Shown here piece after piece: positions 1 to 6,499 of a DNA stretch of 7,294 bases; position 1 is the stretch's first letter; each line of letters starts with the position of its first letter. A model generated the notes under the pieces. It did no database searches and had not been told where the DNA came from. It saw nothing but the letters and a program-made list of their open reading frames with translations. Source of the stretch: Nitrospirales bacterium (lineage in GTDB: Bacteria; Nitrospirota; Nitrospiria; Nitrospirales; UBA8639); the NCBI GenBank assembly GCA_021604265.1, contig BQIY01000102.1, positions 1-7,294 on the forward strand, written 5' to 3'. Both the position numbers and the translations under genes were made by a program.

Positions 1-1279
1 GACGATGACCTCGTCTCTCGACCCCGGTACCGTCTTAGACAGAGTCCTTGATTTACTTGTAAAGAATTTGGGATTTCAGCGAACCTTGCTAATGTTGTAT
101 GACCCTGAGCGGCAGCGAGCATATGGCGCACGGATAGCCGGTGTGACACCAGAAGTGGCAGAGTCCGCTCACGCGGCCTCCATTCCTATCCAGAACGATG
201 AAACCCTGCCATCCACGGTTATTCTTTCCGGAAAACAGGCTCTGATTCCAGACTTGGAAGATTCGATGGATTGCATGGACCCTCGCTTATTCCAGTTAGC
301 CAAACATATGGAAGCCACCTCCTTCATTCTTGTTCCTCTGACCTGCCAGCATCGAATCGTCGGCTTTGCCGGGGCATGTCGAGGCCCAACTCTCTGTACC
401 CAGGAAGATTTAGAACTTCTTTCAACAATCGGCCATCAAGTCGGTGTGGCCATTGACAATGCACAAGCCTATCAACAACTCGAGACCATGATGGCAACGT
501 TGGAACAGCGAGTGCTCGACCGAACCACAGAACTTCGCAACGCCAATGAAAAATTACAGGAACTCGACCAACTCAAGTCTGCCATGGTGAGGAGTGTGTC
601 CCATGAACTTCGCACACCGTTGGCCGCCATTAAGATGCATGTCGACAACCTCATGGATGGAGGCACGGGGTCTTTGCAAGACGCACAAAAAGACCTGTTG
701 ATGCGCGTCCAGAGCAGTACGGAACGACTTCGCCATATGATTAACGAAATGCTGGACCTCTCTCGGCTCGAGTCAGGTTACACGACCTTGCAACAAAGAG
801 AGGTCCGCTTTCATGCAGTGCTCGACGACGTCATCGAGAATCTTCAACCATTGACCATGCCCCGTCATCTCGACATTGACACACAGCTTCATCCTGACCT
901 TCCGCCGCTTTGGGTCGATGAAGATAAACTCCATCAGATTCTGATGAATCTGATTCACAATGCCGTGAAGTTTAGTTCCGACTATGGCACCATCCGTATC
1001 ACGACCGACCTCAAACAGGATTTCGTGCAAGTCTGTGTCGCCGACCATGGAAGCGGCGTCTCTTCGGATGAAATCGAGCATATTTTTCTGCCTTTTTACC
1101 GCTCCTCTAATGCTTCATTCCCGAATCGGGGTGCAGGACTGGGACTCGCGATTTCGAAAAGCTTAATTGAAATGCACGGCGGGACACTATGGGTTCACAG
1201 TCTTGCCGGTCAGGGTAGTCAATTTTTCTTCACGTTGCCGCTCGCACGCACACCCGAACATTCGAATCTCTCGAGGTAA
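1..1279 (+). CDS. GAF-domain sensor histidine kinase, 5' end outside window
   Basis: This is a two-component sensor kinase that should autophosphorylate on histidine and pass the phosphate to a response regulator. Numbering from the ATG at position 5, residues about 1-155 form a GAF sensor domain. Residues 156-195 are a coiled-coil-like linker leading into the dimerisation helix, where the H-box SHELRTPL carries phospho-acceptor His200. The ATP-binding domain shows the N-box (NLIHNAVKF, Asn319), G1 (ADHGSGV, about 346-352), F-box (FLPFYR) and G2 (GAGLGLAI, about 376-383). The stop is TAA. The frame stays open to the left edge and the GAF fold begins right at this ATG, so the true start is probably upstream, possibly with more sensory or membrane domains. 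No transmembrane segment is visible in this part. No C-terminal receiver is present, so an external regulator is needed; the convergent downstream regulator is a candidate. The ligand of the GAF domain cannot be told from sequence. Confidence 0.95.
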   Translation, partial: TMTSSLDPGTVLDRVLDLLVKNLGFQRTLLMLYDPERQRAYGARIAGVTPEVAESAHAASIPIQNDETLPSTVILSGKQALIPDLEDSMDCMDPRLFQLAKHMEATSFILVPLTCQHRIVGFAGACRGPTLCTQEDLELLSTIGHQVGVAIDNAQAYQQLETMMATLEQRVLDRTTELRNANEKLQELDQLKSAMVRSVSHELRTPLAAIKMHVDNLMDGGTGSLQDAQKDLLMRVQSSTERLRHMINEMLDLSRLESGYTTLQQREVRFHAVLDDVIENLQPLTMPRHLDIDTQLHPDLPPLWVDEDKLHQILMNLIHNAVKFSSDYGTIRITTDLKQDFVQVCVADHGSGVSSDEIEHIFLPFYRSSNASFPNRGAGLGLAISKSLIEMHGGTLWVHSLAGQGSQFFFTLPLARTPEHSNLSR

Positions 1280-1423
1280 GACTGTTCACAAGACGTATTC
1301 TGCCTTCATGGATCGTCATAAGAATTATAATGACCGTCCCGTCTCTCCCCGTAAGCAGAAACTCAAGCGCATCAAGCCAAAGGGCAAAACCCAAAACATG
1401 TGAACAGGCCCCGAGTGAGCATT

Positions 1424-1448
1424 CACATTTCGGATGTGTTTCGTTTTT
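1424..1448 (+). terminator. Possible weak Rho-independent terminator after the histidine kinase gene
   Basis: A perfect 5-bp stem, CACAT (1424-1428) with ATGTG (1434-1438), closes a short TTCGG loop. It is followed by TTTCGTTTTT, an interrupted T-run. It lies about 145 bases after the kinase stop, in the gap between two convergent genes, where a terminator is expected. The stem is short and A/T-rich, so this is a tentative call. On the minus strand the hairpin is not followed by Ts, so it would not serve the regulator gene. Confidence 0.3.
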
Positions 1449-1502
1449 CGGATCTCGAGTGTAGGGAATGAATGGACCTTGATGACGATGGTGAGGAAAC
1501 CC

Positions 1503-2924
1503 TTATGACGAGCCTGGGCTTGAAATCCCGAGCCGTTTCATCATTCGCACGAGATAGGAGCGATGCATCTGTAAGGCTTCAGCCGCTTTGGTTTGGTTCC
1601 ACCCGGTCTGCGTCAGTGCGTTGGTCAGTAAGAATCGACTATGCCGTTCCATGGATTCCCGAAAGGGTAAAACGGGAGCCTCATTCTTTGAACGCGGTTC
1701 TTGCTCGCGCGTCTTGTGATGCTGCAATCGTAAATTTTCTTCCGTAATCGTGCCCCCGGTACTCAGAATCACGGCCCGGGCCACCACACTCTCCAATTCA
1801 CGGATATTCCCGGGCCAATGATAGTGCATCATGGCCTCAAAGGCACAGGCGGTTAATGACATGTCCCCTTTTTTGGTATGTCGGCAATGCCGGCTGATAA
1901 AATAGCTGGCGAGTTCAGGAAGATCCGCCATTCGCTCGCGAAGCGGTGGAAGGGTAATGGGAAGGATATTGAGCCGAAAAAACAGATCCTCACGAAAGGT
2001 TCCATCGGCTATACCTTTCTGCAAATCTTTATTGGTCGCCGCAATAAACCGGACCTTCACTTTGATGGATTTCGTGCCACCGACTCGATGAAACTCTTGA
2101 TCCTGCAACAATCGCAATAACCGGCCTTGAAGCTGGTAGGGCATATCTCCAATTTCATCCAGAAACACCGTGCCGCCATCAGCGGCTTCAATTTTCCCTT
2201 CTCGCTTTTCTGTCGCCCCGGTAAATGCGCCCTTCTCATGGCCAAACAGCTCATTTTCCAACAGTGTTTCAGGGAAGGCCGAGCAATTGACGGCCATGAA
2301 TGGACCATTCATTTGTGCGCTCCATCGATGGATCGACCGAGCCAGGATATCCTTCCCCGTCCCCGTCTCTCCCAACAACAGCACCGTTTCTGCTGAAGGC
2401 GCCACCTGCCTGGCCACGGCAAGGGCTTCTTTCATCGGAGGGCTTGCGCCGATGATGTTCGCGTATCGGTGATTCACTTCTTCTCGAAGGTATTCTACCT
2501 CTTTTAATAGGGACGTTCGTTCAAGAACTCGTTGCAACACCATTGCCAAGTGGTCAAAATCAAACGGCTTTGTTAAGAAATCATAGGCCCCACACTTCAT
2601 GGCCTCCACCGCATCGTCGATCGACCCGTATGCCGTCATCACTACCACGAAGGGCCGGACGAGTTCATAGCCCGGACGATCAGCCGAATCTCTAGTTCGT
2701 TTCTGATTCGTTTGATCGCGAAGTCGGCGAAGGACCTCAAGCCCGGATACTTTTGGCAACTCAAGGTCGAGCAATACAACCTGCGGCGATTCTTTACGGA
2801 TCTGCTCCAGAGCCTGTTCTCCATCTTCAGCCGAGACAGAATCATAGCCCAACATCTGCAAACGTTGTTGCAATGCAACATTGATATCATCATCGTCGTC
2901 CACAACAAGGACTTTGGCTTTCAT
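1503..2924 (-). CDS. NtrC-family sigma-54-dependent response regulator (receiver, AAA+, Fis HTH)
   Basis: This is a cytoplasmic transcription activator for sigma-54 RNA polymerase, 473 aa, a usual length for the family. The receiver (about 1-138) has the acidic cluster Asp9-Asp13, phospho-acceptor Asp53 (LLDLELP), Thr97 and Lys119 (TKPF). The AAA+ domain (about 157-385) has Walker A GETGTGKD (185-192), the sigma-54 contact loop GAFTGA (232-237), Walker B FLDEIGD with Asp256/Glu257, arginine-finger candidates in FREDLFFRLN (Arg311, Arg317) and sensor II PGNIREL (371-377). The C-terminal Fis-type helix-turn-helix (about 426-468) includes NQTKAAEALQMHRSYL. The ATG is supported by GAAGG on the minus strand (plus-strand 2932-2936), 7 bases upstream. 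The receiver holds an insertion of roughly 15-20 residues (about 70-90) before strand beta4. It converges on the kinase gene, which may be its partner. Target genes are unknown. Confidence 0.97.
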   Translation of the reverse strand: MKAKVLVVDDDDDINVALQQRLQMLGYDSVSAEDGEQALEQIRKESPQVVLLDLELPKVSGLEVLRRLRDQTNQKRTRDSADRPGYELVRPFVVVMTAYGSIDDAVEAMKCGAYDFLTKPFDFDHLAMVLQRVLERTSLLKEVEYLREEVNHRYANIIGASPPMKEALAVARQVAPSAETVLLLGETGTGKDILARSIHRWSAQMNGPFMAVNCSAFPETLLENELFGHEKGAFTGATEKREGKIEAADGGTVFLDEIGDMPYQLQGRLLRLLQDQEFHRVGGTKSIKVKVRFIAATNKDLQKGIADGTFREDLFFRLNILPITLPPLRERMADLPELASYFISRHCRHTKKGDMSLTACAFEAMMHYHWPGNIRELESVVARAVILSTGGTITEENLRLQHHKTREQEPRSKNEAPVLPFRESMERHSRFLLTNALTQTGWNQTKAAEALQMHRSYLVRMMKRLGISSPGSS

Positions 2925-2931
2925 AATCTGG

Positions 2932-2936
2932 CCTTC
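2932..2936 (-). promoter_or_regulatory. Ribosome binding site of the response regulator gene
   Basis: The minus strand reads GAAGG here, 7 bases before the ATG at 2924. This spacing fits a Shine-Dalgarno site and supports the chosen start. Confidence 0.6.
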
Positions 2937-2983
2937 AGTGTACTTGTTCGTCTTATGCCATTCGCTGGCTTGGGCTCAACATC

Positions 2984-2989
2984 ATTATA
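2984..2989 (-). promoter_or_regulatory. Candidate -10 element (TATAAT) for the response regulator gene
   Basis: Read on the minus strand, the sequence is a perfect TATAAT. It would start transcription near 2977 and give a leader of about 50 bases. No good -35 hexamer is found at 16-18 bp (the 17-bp position reads TCATGA) and there is no extended -10 TG. The promoter is therefore either activator-assisted or a chance A/T-rich match. Confidence 0.35.
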
Positions 2990-3248
2990 AAAACAGCCGT
3001 ATGGTATCATGACCGCGATAACATTTCTGAATCTTCATTTTACAGAACAGCAAGGCACATGCCGCCTCAGTTGCTCAAACGGCCAACAACAGGGCCATCT
3101 GCATACACTTCGTTGATTTTTAAGTACAATTCATTCGATCTCCTTCATGCCGCTTAAACGCGCCCCTCAAACATGTGTGCGAAATCATCACAATTTTAAG
3201 CCAGCAGTCGACACCTGTTTTGAGCATCACGTCCTTAAGAAAGGCCTG

Positions 3249-3267
3249 ATGACTCTAGGCGAGTCAT
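3249..3267. repeat. Perfect inverted repeat upstream of the ffh promoter
   Basis: The arms ATGACTC (3249-3255) and GAGTCAT (3261-3267) are perfect complements around the 5-base centre TAGGC. The dyad ends 27 bases before the ffh -35 hexamer. It is not followed by a T-run, so it is not a typical terminator. An operator is possible. A related dyad lies within the promoter itself. Confidence 0.5.
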
Positions 3268-3294
3268 TCAATCTCTCAACATGAATACGTCAAC

Positions 3295-3323
3295 TTGACT
3301 CCCACTAGAGTCTTTACTACACT
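3295..3323 (+). promoter_or_regulatory. Housekeeping (sigma-70-type) promoter of ffh
   Basis: The -35 TTGACT (3295-3300, five of six consensus bases) and the -10 TACACT (3318-3323, four of six) are separated by exactly 17 bases. Transcription would start near 3330 and give a leader of about 40 bases before the ffh ATG. The promoter could drive the whole downstream cluster. Confidence 0.7.
3297..3312. repeat. Inverted repeat GACTC-N6-GAGTC overlapping the ffh promoter
   Basis: GACTC (3297-3301) and GAGTC (3308-3312) are separated by CCACTA. The left arm is shared with the -35 hexamer and the right arm sits in the promoter spacer. The arms match those of the dyad at 3249-3267, about 46 bp away centre to centre. 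A protein bound here would block RNA polymerase, so a repressor site is conceivable. No regulator is identified. Confidence 0.4.
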
Positions 3324-3368
3324 GTTTGGTTTGTGCGGTGAAAACTTAAGGGATAAGAGCGCATTGTC

Positions 3369-4760
3369 ATGTTCGGGTCGTTAACAGAAAAAATCGATAA
3401 TGTTTTCAAGCAGTTGCGTGGACAAGCTGTTCTTTCTGAACAGAATATTACCGATGCATTGAAGGAAGTGCGCCTTGCACTTCTTGAAGCAGATGTCAAC
3501 TTCAAAATCGTTAAAGGCTTTATTGAACGCATTCGTGAAAAAGCTATTGGACAAGAAGTCTTCAAGGGCCTAGACCCTGCCCAGCAAGTGGTCAAAATTG
3601 TCTGGGAAGAGCTGCGCGACCTTCTCGGCAAAGACCAAGCGGATCTTCATCTTTCTTCGACTCCTCCGACCGTCATTATGATGGTAGGTCTTCAAGGCTC
3701 AGGAAAAACTACCACCACAGGAAAACTCGCCAATCATTTCAAAACTCAAGGGAAACGAGTGCTACTCGTCGCTGCTGACCCGCGTCGGCCTGCCGCAGGA
3801 GAACAACTCGCTTCACTAGGTCAAGACCTTGAGGTCATAGTCCACCGCGGCGATCAGGAGGGCAAACCGAACGCCAACGCAGTCCAAACCTGTAAGGACG
3901 GCGTGGCTCGCGCCAAAGACCTCGGATATGAAGTCGTCATTCTTGATACGGGAGGACGCCTACATATTGATGACGAGCTAATGCAGGAACTCGTAGATAT
4001 TAAACAGTCCGTCAGTCCAGATGAAGTGCTGTTGGTTGCAGATTCAATGACTGGACAAGAAGCGGTGTCTGTAGCCGAACGCTTTGATCAAGTCGTCGGC
4101 CTCAATGGCGTCATCCTGACAAAAGTAGAAGGTGACGCCCGGGGCGGGGCTGTGCTGTCCATTCGATCGGCCACAGGAAAACCCATTAAGTTTCTCGGCG
4201 TGGGCGAAAAACTCGATGCCCTGGAACCCTTCTACCCCGATCGGATGGCCTCTAGAATCCTGGGGATGGGTGATGTGCTGACCCTGATCGAAAAGGCCCA
4301 GGAGAATTTCTCGAAAGAGCAAGCTGAAACACTTCAACGAAAAGTTTCGAGCAATACCCTGACCCTCGAAGACTTTCGAGATCAAATCCAGCAAGTGAAC
4401 AAGATGGGGTCTTTCGATCAAATCCTCGACATGATTCCAGGCGGACAAAAAATAAAGTCCATGGTTGCGGAACAAGGCCCGCAAGGCGGACTGCCAGAAA
4501 AAGAGATAAAACGCGTTGTGGCCATCATTGACTCCATGACCAAAAAAGAACGGCGCGATCACACCATTATCAATGGCAACCGCAAGAAACGAATTTCACG
4601 AGGAAGCGGGACGTCGGTTCAAGAAGTCAATCGCCTTATCAAACAATTTTTAGAAGCCCGTCGCATGATGAAGTCCCTTGTCGGAGGACGGATGGGCATG
4701 GGAAAAATGGGAAAAGGAAAGAAGCGAAAGAAGTTAGTCAGGGTTCTTCAAACTCCTTGA
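3369..4760 (+). CDS. ffh: Signal recognition particle GTPase Ffh (SRP54)
   Basis: Ffh binds signal sequences of nascent membrane proteins together with 4.5S RNA and delivers ribosomes to the FtsY receptor, with coupled GTP hydrolysis. At 463 aa it has the usual length. The N domain is about 1-90 and begins with the canonical MFGSLTEKID. The G domain is about 95-300, with P-loop GLQGSGKTTTTGKLA (107-121), DPRRPAA (137-143), G3 DTGGR (193-197), G4 TKVEGDARGG (251-260) and the GVGEKLDALEPF closing motif. The methionine-rich M domain (about 325-450) has the RNA-binding segment with RGSGTSVQEVN (411-421). The ATG follows AAGAG at 9 bases and AAGGGA at 15. Two nucleotide-site residues are unusual: Gly195 where DTAGR has Ala, and Glu254 where the guanine-specificity motif TKxD has Asp. 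The basic tail ends in LVRVLQTP. It is the first gene of the translation cluster. Confidence 0.98.
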   Translation: MFGSLTEKIDNVFKQLRGQAVLSEQNITDALKEVRLALLEADVNFKIVKGFIERIREKAIGQEVFKGLDPAQQVVKIVWEELRDLLGKDQADLHLSSTPPTVIMMVGLQGSGKTTTTGKLANHFKTQGKRVLLVAADPRRPAAGEQLASLGQDLEVIVHRGDQEGKPNANAVQTCKDGVARAKDLGYEVVILDTGGRLHIDDELMQELVDIKQSVSPDEVLLVADSMTGQEAVSVAERFDQVVGLNGVILTKVEGDARGGAVLSIRSATGKPIKFLGVGEKLDALEPFYPDRMASRILGMGDVLTLIEKAQENFSKEQAETLQRKVSSNTLTLEDFRDQIQQVNKMGSFDQILDMIPGGQKIKSMVAEQGPQGGLPEKEIKRVVAIIDSMTKKERRDHTIINGNRKKRISRGSGTSVQEVNRLIKQFLEARRMMKSLVGGRMGMGKMGKGKKRKKLVRVLQTP

Positions 4761-4785
4761 CCAGATCATTCACGATGAACATTAC
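4757..4785 (+). promoter_or_regulatory. Weak candidate promoter for rpsP
   Basis: TTGACC (4757-4762, five of six -35 bases), overlapping the ffh stop, is followed after 17 bases by CATTAC (4780-4785, three of six -10 bases). It could give rpsP some independent transcription. The poor -10 makes this uncertain, and read-through from ffh is an equally good explanation. Confidence 0.2.
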
Positions 4786-4813
4786 AGTTTTCACCGTTTA
4801 CTTACCATTTAAC

Positions 4814-4819
4814 GAGGAG
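4814..4819 (+). promoter_or_regulatory. Ribosome binding site of rpsP
   Basis: GAGGAG lies 8 bases before the GTG at 4828. It decides the GTG start, which gives the conserved bS16 N-terminus [11 protein letters not shown]. Confidence 0.8.
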
Positions 4820-4827
4820 CATATACA

Positions 4828-5112
4828 GTGGCAGTTCATTTACGGTTAACACGTGTTGGGCGGCATAAGCATCCCGTGTATCGAGTCGTCGCCGCCGATT
4901 CGCGTAAACGACGCGATGGCCGCTTTTTAGAAGTAATCGGAACCTATAACCCGTTAAAGGATTCTGATAAAGCGACCTTCAAGGAAGACCGCGTACTTGA
5001 CTGGCTTCAAAAAGGAGCGCAGCCCACGGACCCCGTTCGTGCCCTCCTCCGGAAAACAGGAGTGATGAAAGCGCTGGCTGAAGCCAAAAAGAACGCAGCC
5101 CAAGCATCATAA
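4828..5112 (+). CDS. rpsP: 30S ribosomal protein bS16
   Basis: bS16 is a structural protein of the small ribosomal subunit that aids 16S rRNA folding during 30S assembly. The product is 94 aa, within the usual 80-100. Hallmarks are the N-terminus [32 protein letters not shown] (18-33), IGTYNPL (37-43) and [16 protein letters not shown] (59-74), followed by a lysine/alanine-rich tail. The start is GTG, backed by a strong GAGGAG site. It lies 67 bases after ffh and precedes rimM, whose product helps mature the same subunit. Many bacteria have a small KH-domain gene (khpA) directly after rpsP; here the gap to rimM is too small to hold one. Confidence 0.98.
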   Translation: MAVHLRLTRVGRHKHPVYRVVAADSRKRRDGRFLEVIGTYNPLKDSDKATFKEDRVLDWLQKGAQPTDPVRALLRKTGVMKALAEAKKNAAQAS

Positions 5113-5123
5113 ATTAATCAGAC

Positions 5124-5139
5124 AGCTGGCTATCCAGCT
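5124..5139 (+). other. Hairpin between rpsP and rimM
   Basis: AGCTGG (5124-5129) and CCAGCT (5134-5139) form a perfect 6-bp stem with a CTAT loop, 11 bases after the rpsP stop. Only TTT follows before GCGGG, so it is not a strong intrinsic terminator. It may be an RNA processing or 3'-end-stabilising hairpin, or a partial attenuator within the operon. Confidence 0.4.
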
Positions 5140-5226
5140 TTGCGGGCCAAGAGTCTCACTCTCTCGACAAGTTAGGACTAGGGAGAAGACCGTATCGAAG
5201 GTTTGTGCGAAACCACAACATTGAGC

Positions 5227-5757
5227 ATGCACGCGACAACTGACTCCATCACAATAGGACGTGTACTCAAACCTTTTGGGGTGAAGGGTGAAGTTCGCAT
5301 TGAATCATTAACAGATGTTCCCGGACGTTTTGAAAATCTCCCATCTGTTACGCTGGTTTCGCCAACCGGCCAATCGTTAAAAACAAATGTCACGCAGGCT
5401 CGACTCTCTGGACGCTCGTATCTCCTCAAGTTTTCAGCGTTTTCTTCACCGGAAGCCGTCTCGGCCTATCAAGGAGCGTTGATTCAGGTTCCCTTTGAAT
5501 CGGTACCGCCTTCTCCAGCTGGACAGTTTTATCAATACGAACTCATTGGCTTAGATGTCCATGATGAACATCATCGAGCCTTGGGACAGGTGGATGAAAT
5601 TTTAGACCTTCCGCAACACCTTGTGTTTGTCGTGCGGCAAGACAACGAAGAACACCTCATTCCCGCCACCCGGCAGGTTGTGAAGCAGATCGACCTTAAA
5701 GGCAAGTTTATGACCGTCGCTCCGGTCGAGCAGTGGGGGTTATCCGATGCAGTGTGA
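5227..5757 (+). CDS. rimM: 16S rRNA maturation factor RimM
   Basis: RimM binds protein uS19 and helps mature the head of the 30S subunit. From the ATG at 5227 the product is 176 aa, normal for the family. The N-terminal barrel carries ITIGRVLKPFGVKGEVRI (about 8-25). The linker with GQFYQYELIGLDV (99-111) leads into the C-terminal PRC barrel, with LIPATRQVVKQIDL (144-157). The start is ambiguous. An in-frame TTG at 5203 (184 aa) has AGAAG 14 bases upstream, and another TTG lies at 5221. The frame is closed by a stop at 5179. I prefer the ATG because family members have only a few residues before the GRV motif, but it lacks a clear ribosome binding site. The 3' end overlaps trmD by 11 bases. 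Confidence 0.95.
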   Translation: MHATTDSITIGRVLKPFGVKGEVRIESLTDVPGRFENLPSVTLVSPTGQSLKTNVTQARLSGRSYLLKFSAFSSPEAVSAYQGALIQVPFESVPPSPAGQFYQYELIGLDVHDEHHRALGQVDEILDLPQHLVFVVRQDNEEHLIPATRQVVKQIDLKGKFMTVAPVEQWGLSDAV

Positions 5758-6499
5758 CGTTCTCACCCTATTTCCTGAGAGTATTCAGGCGGTGACGTCT
5801 CAGAGCATCGTCAAACGTGCACAGGAAAAAGGGTTGCTCCACCTCAAGATCCACAATATCCGGGACTATGCCGATGGCCCTCATTTCAATGCCGACGATA
5901 CGCCCTATGGCGGCGGCGAAGGTATGGTGATGAAAGCCGAGCCTATCTTTCGTGCGATTGACGCCATACAGAAAAACACCCAAGACCTGCGGATCATCCT
6001 GCCATCGCCTCAAGGGATACCCTTTACTCAAGACCATGCACAAGCCTTGAGCCATGAATCTAGAAGACTCGTCTTTATTTGCGGGCATTATGAGGGCATT
6101 GATGAACGAGTCCGATCGACACTCTTCGCTGAAGAGATTTCTGTGGGTGATTACGTCTTAACGGGGGGGGAGTTACCGGCTATGGTCATGATTGATGCGG
6201 CCGTCCGCCTTGTTCCAGGAGTATTAGGTGACCCCCTTTCTGCTCAACATGACTCCTTTGTGGATTCTCTGCTAGATTACCCGCATTACACGAGGCCCAA
6301 TGAGGTTCGAGGAGCGTCTGTTCCTGAAATTCTTTCATCAGGCAATCATGAAGCGATCAGACTGTGGCGTCGGAAAGAAGCGTTACGGAATACCCTTGTC
6401 AAACGGCCAGATTTACTCAATCAGCAAATATTGAGCGAGAAAGACCAGCGGTTACTTGATGAAATTTTGCACGAACAATCTCACGCTACGAGCAGGTAA
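5747..6499 (+). CDS. trmD: tRNA (guanine-N1)-methyltransferase TrmD
   Basis: TrmD transfers a methyl group from S-adenosylmethionine to N1 of G37 in tRNAs with G at position 36, which prevents +1 frameshifting. The product is 250 aa, a typical length. The trefoil-knot cofactor site is visible as PSPQG (86-90), [10 protein letters not shown] (112-121) and [15 protein letters not shown] (132-146). Arg154 and the catalytic Asp169 in [17 protein letters not shown] fall at the same numbers as in the E. coli enzyme. The [10 protein letters not shown] segment (53-62) is also conserved. The start ATG lies inside the end of rimM, with GGGGG 7 bases upstream, which suggests translational coupling. It acts in the cytoplasm as a homodimer, as known for the family. 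Confidence 0.98.
   Translation: MQCDVLTLFPESIQAVTSQSIVKRAQEKGLLHLKIHNIRDYADGPHFNADDTPYGGGEGMVMKAEPIFRAIDAIQKNTQDLRIILPSPQGIPFTQDHAQALSHESRRLVFICGHYEGIDERVRSTLFAEEISVGDYVLTGGELPAMVMIDAAVRLVPGVLGDPLSAQHDSFVDSLLDYPHYTRPNEVRGASVPEILSSGNHEAIRLWRRKEALRNTLVKRPDLLNQQILSEKDQRLLDEILHEQSHATSR

Larger units (their letters stand above)
2925..3368. other. Divergent intergenic region between the regulator gene and ffh
   Basis: This stretch of about 440 bases holds the start signals of both flanking genes. Besides the ffh promoter, the minus-strand TATAAT and the two dyads listed separately, I see no recognisable RNA gene. The conserved apical loop of SRP 4.5S RNA (GGAAGCAGC type) is absent. A 45-codon open frame at 3147-3284 (+) lacks a ribosome binding site and is not called as a gene. 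The middle portion, about 3010-3240, shows only weak features such as GGCAcaTGCC at 3054-3063. Confidence 0.7.

Noticed and set aside
5..7. ATG at position 5 as the true kinase start
   Set aside because: The frame is open to the window edge, no ribosome binding site can be seen in 4 bases, and the GAF domain begins immediately, so the gene most likely extends upstream.
3054..3063. GGCA-CA-TGCC small palindrome
   Set aside because: It has only 4-base arms, is expected by chance in a gap of this size, and has no link to a promoter.
2956..3075. Sigma-54 promoter in the divergent region (TGGCA on the minus strand at 2956-2960, GGCAC on the plus strand near 3054)
   Set aside because: The -12 GC is not at the required 12-base offset from the -24 GG in either case.
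3147..3284. 45-codon open frame (+) upstream of ffh
   Set aside because: It has no ribosome binding site (CTCCTT precedes the ATG), its end runs through the upstream dyad near the ffh promoter, and the peptide resembles no family I know.
2925..3368. SRP 4.5S RNA (ffs) or a tRNA gene next to ffh
   Set aside because: The gap is long enough and the location attractive, but the conserved SRP apical loop sequence is absent and no cloverleaf or CCA-ending arm could be assembled.
4044..4562. 172-codon open frame on the minus strand inside ffh
   Set aside because: It is a shadow of the ffh coding sequence, which is conserved throughout; the antisense product resembles no known protein.
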